Source of the DNA: Treponema sp.
GTDB lineage: Bacteria > Spirochaetota > Spirochaetia > Treponematales > Breznakiellaceae
Direction: 5' to 3'
DNA length: 11,574 nucleotides
Assembly (NCBI GenBank): GCA_031266635.1
Contig: JAISAN010000090.1
Span: forward strand, 1 to 11,574
The notes below the pieces were generated by a model. The model saw only the letters and a program-made list of their open reading frames with translations. It ran no database searches and was not told the origin of the DNA. A program made the position numbers and the translations under genes. How positions within the stretch are numbered: the first letter of the stretch is position 1; each line of letters opens with the position of its first letter. Positions 6,048 to 11,026 of the stretch are shown here, one piece after another.

Positions 6048-6981
6048 CGTTTTGCCTTTTTGCCAAAAATACCAGGAACGTATAGAGATTCACCAGGATC
6101 CCAAAAAAACAGAATATCAGGGGAACTGTCCGGGAAAGGGGCAGGGGAAAACGATCCCCCAAAAAAGAAGCAAAAAGGTCCTGAATCTCCGGGGCGTTAA
6201 GAAAAGTCTCCAGGGCAAGAATACCCCGGAAAGCCAGACAGCCCAAAAAGAGGTTTGCCAGGGGCCAGTTGCTTAATTTCAGGATAAAACCCAGGGAAAC
6301 CAGTAAAAAAACCAGGGCGCCGGCGTATATAAAAAACGGCGGAAAACCTTCCCGCAGACGGGCTTCAAATTGCCGGCCGGTAAGGGAAAGATCGATAGCC
6401 GCACTTCGGAGAAACCAGGGATTTTCCTCCCGAAACGGAACCGGCGGCAGGCCAATAATGGTATTATTCGGTCCCAGCGGCTGTTCCTGATAAAGCAGCG
6501 GCCGGCCGGGAATAGCCGCCACCCGGGGCCCCAGGCTTTCACCCGGTTCCCGGAGGAGTACAATCGCCGTATCGCTCCGGGTCAGCAGCATCCCCGCCTC
6601 CCCCAGGGGCCTGGCCGTATCCCGGATCGGCGCCATATCCCCCAGCCGTTCCAGTCCCAGGGAAATTCCGCCCGTAAAGACAAGAACCAGAACGCCAAGA
6701 CAGATCATCACCGGGGGAGCGGAAAGCCGCCGTCTGCGGCCCAGAAACCCGGCGTTCAACCGGGCGGCATAACTTAATCCGGAAAGCAGGGACCCATAAA
6801 CCGCCAGGGGCAGGGCCCAGCGGGCGGCGGCGATAAAATCGTAGAGCATCATCCGGGGCTGGGGGGGCAGCAGCCGAATTCCGTCGATTCGGATATGAAG
6901 AAACCGCAGGGCCGCGGCAAACAGCAACAGGACGGCAAAACTGAGACTGAAAAAAAGCGCCAGCCGGGCCAGGTTTTTCAC
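6031..6981 (-). CDS. Six-TM membrane protein, companion of the LptF/G-like permease
   Basis: This 316-residue protein has the 3+3 TM layout of its downstream partner: TM about 7-28, 53-73 and 90-110, a compact extracytoplasmic-type domain 111-212, then TM about 214-235, 239-258 and 285-307. The acidic tail ends NDEEEI. I do not recognise a family directly. The topology, the ALPLAVYGSLLSGLSYAARL segment and the 17-bp overlap with the permease gene suggest the other half of an LptF/LptG-type heterodimer, strongly diverged. This is an inference from layout. The GTG start is the first possible codon, since an in-frame TGA lies two codons upstream. TTAGG sits 8 nt before it. The gene is separated from pspA by 193 bp holding repeat copy 2, so it may be a new transcription unit or read through from pspA. 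Confidence 0.6.
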   Translation of the reverse strand: MKNLARLALFFSLSFAVLLLFAAALRFLHIRIDGIRLLPPQPRMMLYDFIAAARWALPLAVYGSLLSGLSYAARLNAGFLGRRRRLSAPPVMICLGVLVLVFTGGISLGLERLGDMAPIRDTARPLGEAGMLLTRSDTAIVLLREPGESLGPRVAAIPGRPLLYQEQPLGPNNTIIGLPPVPFREENPWFLRSAAIDLSLTGRQFEARLREGFPPFFIYAGALVFLLVSLGFILKLSNWPLANLFLGCLAFRGILALETFLNAPEIQDLFASFLGDRFPLPLSRTVPLIFCFFGILVNLYTFLVFLAKRQNDEEEI

Positions 6982-7031
6982 CTTTCAAGCCTAACACGGG
7001 GCAACCGCTCTTGCAAGCCGTTCCACATTAG

Positions 7032-7042
7032 GGAACAACCTC
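7032..7042 (+). repeat. Solo end fragment of the three-hairpin repeat
   Basis: GGAACAACCTC is identical to the right terminus of both full copies and lies only 6 bp outside the left end of copy 2. With it, it forms the palindrome CCTCAG-CT-CTGAGG. It may be the remnant of a second, tandem copy. Confidence 0.35.
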
Positions 7043-7048
7043 AGCTCT

Positions 7049-7167
7049 GAGGCTTTCCCAAAACTTCAGTTTTTGGGAAAGCAACCTTAGATTTATATGA
7101 AAAAGCGGACTTTAGACCACTTTTTCAAGAGGTTGTTTCAAAACCAACCGGGTTTTGGAACAACCTC
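7049..7167. repeat. Three-hairpin palindromic repeat, copy 2
   Basis: This 119-bp copy has the same order of parts as copy 1. H1 is GCTTTCCCAAAA (7052-7063) with TTTTGGGAAAGC (7071-7082). H2 is TGAAAAAGCGG (7098-7108) with CCACTTTTTCA (7117-7127), with one C-A mismatch. H3 is 7129-7145 with 7151-7167. H3 arms and the inter-hairpin linker are almost identical to copy 1. The differences in H1 (two base pairs) and H2 (one pair) are changed on both arms, so pairing is kept. Both copies lie just downstream of a 3' gene end (here pspA, minus) in the same plus/minus orientation. Confidence 0.75.
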
Positions 7168-7174
7168 AGCGCTC

Positions 7175-7870
7175 TTAAGAAGATTTTTCCGGGAGGGCCT
7201 TCATCTTTTCCTTGAGTTCCAGGAGCATCAGGTCCGCGGAAGCGTCTGAACTTTCCAGTTCCTTGAATTTCTTCTCCAGACTGGCGCCGGCGCTGAAATC
7301 TTCCAGCTCCCTGGCGGCATCGGCCTGGGCTTCCATCTGATCTACCTTGGCCGCCATACGGTCAAAAGCGTCAAAGGCGGTCCGGTTGCCGGAAACACTG
7401 GAGATGGTATTTTGTATTTTCTGCTGAGCTTCCGCCCGTTTTGCCCGGGCAATAAGGAGGTTTTTCTTCCGCTGGGCCTCTTCGATCTTGTTTTGCAGTT
7501 CCCGGAGCGATTCCTTAAGCTTATCTACCGCGTTTTTTTGCGCTTCCCACTGCTTCTGATACTCCCCGGCGGCCTTATCGTATTCCTGTTTACGGAGCAG
7601 GGCTTCCCTGGCCAAATCGTCCTTCCCGGCCTGAACCGCCAGCATGGCCTTCCGCTCCCATTCCTGGGACTGGGCCTGTTGGTTATCCTTCTCCCGCTCC
7701 AGCTTTTTTTCGTCCGCAATAGCCAGGGCCACCGCTTTTTTGGACTCAATCAACTGATCGTTCATCTCGATGATAAGCTGATTCAGCATTTTTTCCGGTT
7801 TTTCAGCCTTACTGATCAAATCATTTACATTCGATGAAACGAGGGTTTTTATCCTTGAAAAAATGCCCAT
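7175..7870 (-). CDS. pspA: PspA/IM30 (Vipp1) family membrane stress protein
   Basis: This 231-residue coiled-coil protein belongs to the ESCRT-III-like PspA/Vipp1 family, peripheral membrane proteins that polymerise on the inner leaflet to seal and maintain stressed membranes. The N-terminal amphipathic helix MGIFSRIKTLVSSNVNDLI (1-19) is the membrane-binding helix. KAEKPEKMLNQLI starts the long helical hairpin (about 25-155), rich in K/E/Q heptads. The ending, about 165-231, is helical. The length is close to that of E. coli PspA (about 222) and lacks the Vipp1 tail. The start is certain: AGGAGG lies 8 nt upstream of the ATG. The gene follows the YbjN-like gene by only 20 bp, so the two are co-transcribed. 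No pspF or pspBC is visible. Regulation may run through the upstream STAS and YbjN-like proteins. Confidence 0.93.
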   Translation of the reverse strand: MGIFSRIKTLVSSNVNDLISKAEKPEKMLNQLIIEMNDQLIESKKAVALAIADEKKLEREKDNQQAQSQEWERKAMLAVQAGKDDLAREALLRKQEYDKAAGEYQKQWEAQKNAVDKLKESLRELQNKIEEAQRKKNLLIARAKRAEAQQKIQNTISSVSGNRTAFDAFDRMAAKVDQMEAQADAARELEDFSAGASLEKKFKELESSDASADLMLLELKEKMKALPEKSS

Positions 7871-7890
7871 TTTCCCGGCCTCCTTGACGG

Positions 7891-8271
7891 CTAGCTTCGG
7901 TATTTTGAAAGAATTGGATAATGCTGAGTCAGGGCCAGGCTGAAGGCGTCCAGGGTGGCCCGGAATTCCCCATAATCCAGGGTATCATATTCCAATGTAT
8001 CAATTAATACGATTTTATCGTTTTCCAGGGCATAGGCGCCGTGAACTATGTCATTGGCGTTGAGTTCCAGAAGTTTGGTGAACAGCTCCAGGCGCTGTTC
8101 CTTTGGGGCGTCCATTACGACAGCCCGGAACACGACCAGCGGCTCCGCCAGCATAACCGCCACACCCTGGAGGTTATGTTCCTCATCATCAAGATACCAG
8201 AGCTTTTTATCAACTTCCCGGTAGGTCAGCATGAGATCGATGAGGTACTGTTCAACCTTATTTTCTGTCAT
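7891..8271 (-). CDS. YbjN-domain / type III chaperone (CesT)-fold protein
   Basis: This 126-residue acidic, soluble protein has the YbjN/CesT-like alpha-beta layout: helix VEQYLIDLMLTY, strands around LQGVAVMLAEPLVVFRAVVM, then helix RLELFTKLLELNANDIV. The typical GAYALENDKIVLIDTLEYDTLD strand pair follows, with a final helix. Such proteins bind other proteins rather than acting as enzymes. CesT-fold genes such as yjfI (DUF2170) are known neighbours of pspA homologues, so a role in controlling or chaperoning PspA is a reasonable inference. ATG with AAAAGGTGA upstream. It is 20 bp from pspA and 80 bp from the STAS gene, with a GC-rich hairpin in the latter gap. Fold assignment by pattern only. 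Confidence 0.7.
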   Translation of the reverse strand: MTENKVEQYLIDLMLTYREVDKKLWYLDDEEHNLQGVAVMLAEPLVVFRAVVMDAPKEQRLELFTKLLELNANDIVHGAYALENDKIVLIDTLEYDTLDYGEFRATLDAFSLALTQHYPILSKYRS

Positions 8272-8307
8272 GATTCACCTTTTTTTCAAAAAATTGAGAC
8301 ATTTTAT

Positions 8308-8334
8308 CCGGGCGGGGGCCGGAATTTGGCCCGG
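8308..8334 (-). promoter_or_regulatory. GC-rich stem-loop between the STAS and YbjN-like genes
   Basis: CCGGGC (8308-8313) pairs with GCCCGG (8329-8334). An alternative inner pairing, GGGCC/GGCCC, uses 8316-8320 and 8328-8332. On the minus strand it is followed by ATAAAATG rather than a U-run. It may attenuate or process the operon mRNA so that the STAS gene and the PspA pair are made at different levels. Confidence 0.35.
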
Positions 8335-8351
8335 TGCGCCTCCGGTTCCCG

Positions 8352-8903
8352 TTAACCCAGGAAAACCTGCCCGGCATTATCAATGGCAAGAATGGTTTTA
8401 CACTCGGAACAGCGGAAACGGCCCGGTTTTAAGGCTTTAAGCTTTTTAGAACAGATGGGACAGGCAAAAATCTTGGGGAACAGGGAAACCGATTCCGCTG
8501 AAGAACCGCTGCGGAAAAAGTTAACCGAATCGTCCAGATTGTCCTTAATATTGAAGAATTGGGAGAAACCAAGGAGCTGAAATACCTCGTATACCTTGGG
8601 CTGGATTTCTAGAAGCACCAGGTCCCCACCCCGGGGTTTTACGGATTTTAAGAAGGCGGTAAAAGAACCAATACCGGTGGAAGATACATAATTAAGGCCG
8701 CCGCACTGAAAAACCAGGCGAATAAAGCCGCTTTCAATGGCCTTGGCAACTCGTTTCTGAAAATAATTGGAATTATAAGTATCTATGTACCCGGTAAGAT
8801 ACAAAATAAGGCAGCCTTCTACCTCTCCTACCTTTTGAAGCTTTATTTTAAGGCTTTCATCTTTTTCATCATCAAATCCAGGAACAATATCGTTGTTTGT
8901 CAT
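8352..8903 (-). CDS. STAS-domain (anti-sigma factor antagonist-like) protein with C-terminal zinc ribbon
   Basis: This 183-residue cytoplasmic protein has a STAS domain (about 18-130) of the SpoIIAA/RsbV type. LILYLTGYIDTYNSNYF is the first strand-helix unit and LNYVSSTGIGSF (70-81) is the phosphorylation loop. S75 aligns with the serine phosphorylated by anti-sigma kinases, while the usual preceding Asp is Ser. The following GGDLVLLEIQPKVYEVFQLLG is typical of the family. After a Ser-rich linker (about 131-143) comes a zinc ribbon: C148-x2-C151 and C165-x2-C168, with the basic KKLKALKPGRFR between. STAS plus zinc ribbon is an uncommon pairing, and the ribbon may bind a partner protein or nucleic acid. 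No anti-sigma kinase is in the window. ATG at 8903 with GGAAG upstream. It is first in the presumed operon with the YbjN-like gene and pspA. Confidence 0.85.
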   Translation of the reverse strand: MTNNDIVPGFDDEKDESLKIKLQKVGEVEGCLILYLTGYIDTYNSNYFQKRVAKAIESGFIRLVFQCGGLNYVSSTGIGSFTAFLKSVKPRGGDLVLLEIQPKVYEVFQLLGFSQFFNIKDNLDDSVNFFRSGSSAESVSLFPKIFACPICSKKLKALKPGRFRCSECKTILAIDNAGQVFLG

Positions 8904-8942
8904 GACGCTTCCTTCATCCGCACCCCATTAACATGATAATGA

Positions 8943-8971
8943 ATTATTCCACAATAACCAATTTATTTCAA
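8943..8971 (-). promoter_or_regulatory. Candidate proximal promoter P2 of the STAS-YbjN-pspA operon
   Basis: On the minus strand TTGAAA (8966-8971) and AATAAT (8943-8948, 5 of 6 to TATAAT) are separated by 17 bases. Transcription would begin near 8936, about 33 nt before the STAS ATG. Confidence 0.4.
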
Positions 8972-8975
8972 CACC

Positions 8976-8986
8976 TGTTGACAACA
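8976..8986. promoter_or_regulatory. Palindromic site TGTTGACAACA, possible operator
   Basis: An 11-bp perfect inverted repeat (TGTTG-A-CAACA) lies just downstream of the P1 -10 element and upstream of P2. That is a position where a repressor could block P1. No regulator is identified. The same bases also supply a plus-strand TTGACA with a weak TATCTT 16 bases on. Confidence 0.25.
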
Positions 8987-8995
8987 CTTCATTAT

Positions 8996-9024
8996 ATATT
9001 ATCTTTTCGTATGAGTTTTGTCAA
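8996..9024 (-). promoter_or_regulatory. Candidate distal promoter P1 of the STAS-YbjN-pspA operon
   Basis: On the minus strand a perfect TTGACA (9019-9024) is followed after 17 bases by TAATAT (8996-9001), within the A/T run GATAATATATAAT that offers further -10 choices. The start would be near 8989, giving a leader of about 85 nt. Confidence 0.5.
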
Positions 9025-9164
9025 ACCACGATTGATAAATTCTCCAAAAATTTCTATTAAACCAGGTTTTTATTCCCTATATTTATCATACTACGGATTG
9101 GCCCGAAAAATAGAGTTTTATTAAAAAAGAGCGGGGATTTTTTGGATTTTTTTGGGATTCCGGC

Positions 9165-9439
9165 GCCCTGCCGGGGCTGCTTGTTTTGCGTCCCGCGGCG
9201 CATACGGCGGCCTTTGGGCCGCCTCCCTTTCCTGGGTATTGGGGCATTTCCTGGGCGCCGGGCGTGTGCTACATTATTGGATGACAGCCCTTACCGGGCT
9301 GCTTATTCTGCGCCCCGCGGCGCGTACGGCGGCCTTTAGGCCGCCTCCCTTTTCTGGGTACGGGGGCATTTCCTGGGCGCCGGGCGTGTGTTACATCGTT
9401 GGATAACAGCCCCTGCCGGGGCTGCTTGTTCTGCGCCCC
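9165..9439. repeat. GC-rich tandem repeat, period 122/123 bp, two units plus a partial third
   Basis: Units begin at GGGCTGCTT at 9174, 9296 and 9419, and the third stops at about 9439. The first two differ at about 12 of 117 positions, nearly all transitions. Each unit holds a 7-bp hairpin GGCGGCC-TTTR-GGCCGCC (9207-9224 and 9329-9346). Unit junctions hold a CAGCCC/GGGCTG hairpin (9285-9301) that becomes CAGCCCC/GGGGCTG at the second junction (9408-9425). Adjacent open frames run through it on both strands but shift between units, since the period is not a multiple of three. It is therefore non-coding. The repeat ends 13 bp before the -10 of trmJ. Confidence 0.85.
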
Positions 9440-9451
9440 TTCGATTTCGGA

Positions 9452-9457
9452 TACAAT
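9452..9457 (+). promoter_or_regulatory. -10 element of trmJ, very close to the start codon
   Basis: TACAAT (5 of 6 to TATAAT) ends 5 bases before the ATG at 9463, so transcription would start at or within a base of the A of ATG. No Shine-Dalgarno sequence is present and no good -35 is seen at 16-18 bases. The nearest TTG lies 20 bases upstream at the repeat edge. Confidence 0.4.
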
Positions 9458-9462
9458 AAATC

Positions 9463-10302
9463 ATGGTTTTATCGGATATTGTCATTATCCTCTGCCGGGT
9501 TACGGAACCGGGGAATGTGGGGGCTGTCTGCCGGGCCATGAAGAACATGGGCCTTTCCCGGCTGCGGATAGCCGGTACGGTCCGGGAAAGCCTGGACGGA
9601 GAAGTAATCCGGGCCCGGGCTGTCCATGCCGCGGATATTTGGGAAGGGGCCGCCTTTTTCGACACCCTGGCCGCCGCCGCCGCGGACTGCTCCCTGCTGA
9701 TCGGGACCACCCGCCGCCGGGGCCGCCGCCGGAAACAGGTAAGCCTGGATCCCCGGCGCCTGGCGGCCTGGATTGGGGAAAAACCGGGTTCCGCGGCCCT
9801 GGTTTTTGGTAATGAGCGCACCGGCCTTGAAGACAGCGAACTCGATTTGTGCAATATCGCCTCCCATATCCCCGTTTCCGGCGTTTTTCCCTCCCTGAAC
9901 CTGTCCCACGCGGTACAAATTTACGCCTACGAGCTTTTTCTGGCCCTGGGAAACGGGGCCGGCCCCCTGCCCGGCGCGGAAACCGGCTGGGCTGCCGGGG
10001 AAGGCGGCAATCCGGCGGGCGGCGCGGGAACCGGCAGGGGCCGGACAAACGCCGTTAAAGGGGCCTGGGTTCCCCTGACCCGCGCGGAGGCCGCCGGGCT
10101 GGCGGGATCGATTACGGATACCCTGGGATCGCTGGGCTTCTACCGGCACCCCGGCCGGGAAATCCAGGAACAGTTCCTCCGGGACCTGATCAGCCGGGCG
10201 GGACTTACCGGGCGGGAAGGGAAGTACCTGGAGAATATGTTCGCCAAGGCGTGGCGGCTGGCAAAGGAAAAGCCGGGAACCCCGCCGGACCGGCCCGCCT
10301 GA
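9463..10302 (+). CDS. trmJ: TrmJ-like tRNA 2'-O-ribose methyltransferase (SPOUT/TrmH superfamily)
   Basis: This enzyme transfers a methyl group from SAM to the 2'-OH of nucleotide 32 in the anticodon loop of tRNAs. The three SPOUT motifs are clear: EPGNVGAVCRAMKNMG (15-30, with catalytic R24), LVFGNERTGL (113-122) and SLNLSHAVQIYAYEL (144-158), the last two building the trefoil-knot SAM site. The C-terminal helical part, ITDTLGSLGFYRHPGREIQ and after (about 216-265), matches TrmJ rather than TrmL or RlmB. It has 279 residues against about 246 in E. coli. Most of the excess is a Gly/Ala-rich linker (about 162-200) between the catalytic and C-terminal parts. Its own -10 is just before the ATG, and there is no ribosome binding site. 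The gene is monocistronic and convergent with nrdDG. Confidence 0.88.
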   Translation: MVLSDIVIILCRVTEPGNVGAVCRAMKNMGLSRLRIAGTVRESLDGEVIRARAVHAADIWEGAAFFDTLAAAAADCSLLIGTTRRRGRRRKQVSLDPRRLAAWIGEKPGSAALVFGNERTGLEDSELDLCNIASHIPVSGVFPSLNLSHAVQIYAYELFLALGNGAGPLPGAETGWAAGEGGNPAGGAGTGRGRTNAVKGAWVPLTRAEAAGLAGSITDTLGSLGFYRHPGREIQEQFLRDLISRAGLTGREGKYLENMFAKAWRLAKEKPGTPPDRPA

Positions 10303-10397
10303 AAGCCCGGTTCGCCGTAAAACCCACAGCGATTCCGGGGGATTATAAGCGCCGGGGCAAAGACAGAAAGAGAACCAGCGCTTGAATAGATTTGTTC

Positions 10398-10420
10398 AAA
10401 AATCGCAAACCTTCGGTTTG
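10398..10420 (-). terminator. Candidate terminator of the nrdD-nrdG operon
   Basis: On the minus strand CAAACC-GAA-GGTTTG (10406-10420) is followed by CGATTTTTG, a short stem with a U-run, about 85 nt after the nrdG stop. The stem is only 6 bp, so termination may be partial. The rest of the 203-bp gap between trmJ and nrdG shows no gene. Confidence 0.45.
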
Positions 10421-10505
10421 AAGTTCCCGATGAACGCGCTGTAACCCTCCAATGTTTTATACCGCTTCAATATCGCCCCGTTATGGCCCTGGTTGATTTG
10501 GGATT

Positions 10506-11021
10506 TCAAGGTTCCTCCGGCAGAAGAATCACCCGGCCCGCGGCGAGGCTTTGGGGGACATCGATGAGCCGCTGGTTGGCGGAGCCCCGGAAGCGGAGGT
10601 CGATGTTTTTTTGGGCTTGTATAAAAGGGCCGTCCACGAGAATGTCGGCGGCTTCGATGAGGCGGCGCCATGCGGGGTTGCCGGCGGACAGCAGGTCTTC
10701 CCAGAGGTAGCCGGTGTAGACCATGACGCTGAGACCCAGGGCCCGGACTTGTTCGGCCAGGGCCGCGCAGGAGGCGGCCTGGGTGAAGGGGTCGCCGCCT
10801 GAAAGGGTAAGCCCCGAAAGGAGGGGGTTGGCTTTTATAGCGGCAAGGATTTCCGCTGCGGAGATCCGGCGGCCCCCGGTAAAGCTCTGGAGCTGGGGGT
10901 TGTGGCAGCCGGGACAGCGGAAGTTACAGCCCTGGACAAACACGGCGTACCGGAAGCCGGGGCCGTCCACAATGGATTCGCTCTCTATCCCGCCGATGGT
11001 AAGATATTCGGTGCCAGGCAC
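10506..11021 (-). CDS. nrdG: Anaerobic ribonucleotide reductase activating protein NrdG
   Basis: This radical-SAM enzyme uses a 4Fe-4S cluster and SAM to make the glycyl radical on NrdD, allowing dNTP synthesis without oxygen. The 171-residue protein begins with IGGIESESIVDGPGFRYAVF, the usual NrdG opening. Next is the cluster motif C32-x3-C36-x2-C39 in GCNFRCPGCHNPQLQ, then LTLSGGDPF, the GGxP-type SAM-binding loop. The downstream VMVYTGYLWEDLL and ADILVDGPFI segments are also family-typical. The GTG start lies 5 nt after the nrdD stop, so translation is probably coupled. There is no strong ribosome binding site of its own. The order nrdD-nrdG is the usual one. Confidence 0.95.
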   Translation of the reverse strand: MPGTEYLTIGGIESESIVDGPGFRYAVFVQGCNFRCPGCHNPQLQSFTGGRRISAAEILAAIKANPLLSGLTLSGGDPFTQAASCAALAEQVRALGLSVMVYTGYLWEDLLSAGNPAWRRLIEAADILVDGPFIQAQKNIDLRFRGSANQRLIDVPQSLAAGRVILLPEEP

Positions 11022-11026
11022 TATTT

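Larger units (their letters stand above)
8930..9145. other. AT-rich promoter island upstream of the STAS gene
   Basis: This gap of about 200 bp is far richer in A/T than the genes around it and holds no gene. A 63-codon plus-strand frame (8933-9124) is an A/T-rich artefact with no binding site. The stretch contains the candidate minus-strand promoters listed separately, and several A- and T-tracts that would bend the DNA. Its right end (about 9121-9155) is purine- then T-rich and meets the GC-rich tandem repeat abruptly. Confidence 0.5.

Noticed and set aside
3247..7167. Repeat copies as CRISPR or as the ends of one composite transposon
   Set aside because: The copies are 3.7 kb apart and palindromic, with no spacer pattern. 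The genes between them are ordinary envelope genes with no transposase.
9142..9406. Two overlapping small plus-strand proteins across the tandem repeat
   Set aside because: The frames change between repeat units, lack binding sites, and are explained by stop-poor GC-rich repeat DNA.
10396..10671. 91-codon minus-strand frame overlapping the end of nrdG
   Set aside because: It starts inside nrdG in another frame and has no binding site. Its tail reads through the putative terminator hairpin. The tail looks somewhat protein-like, but I cannot support a gene.
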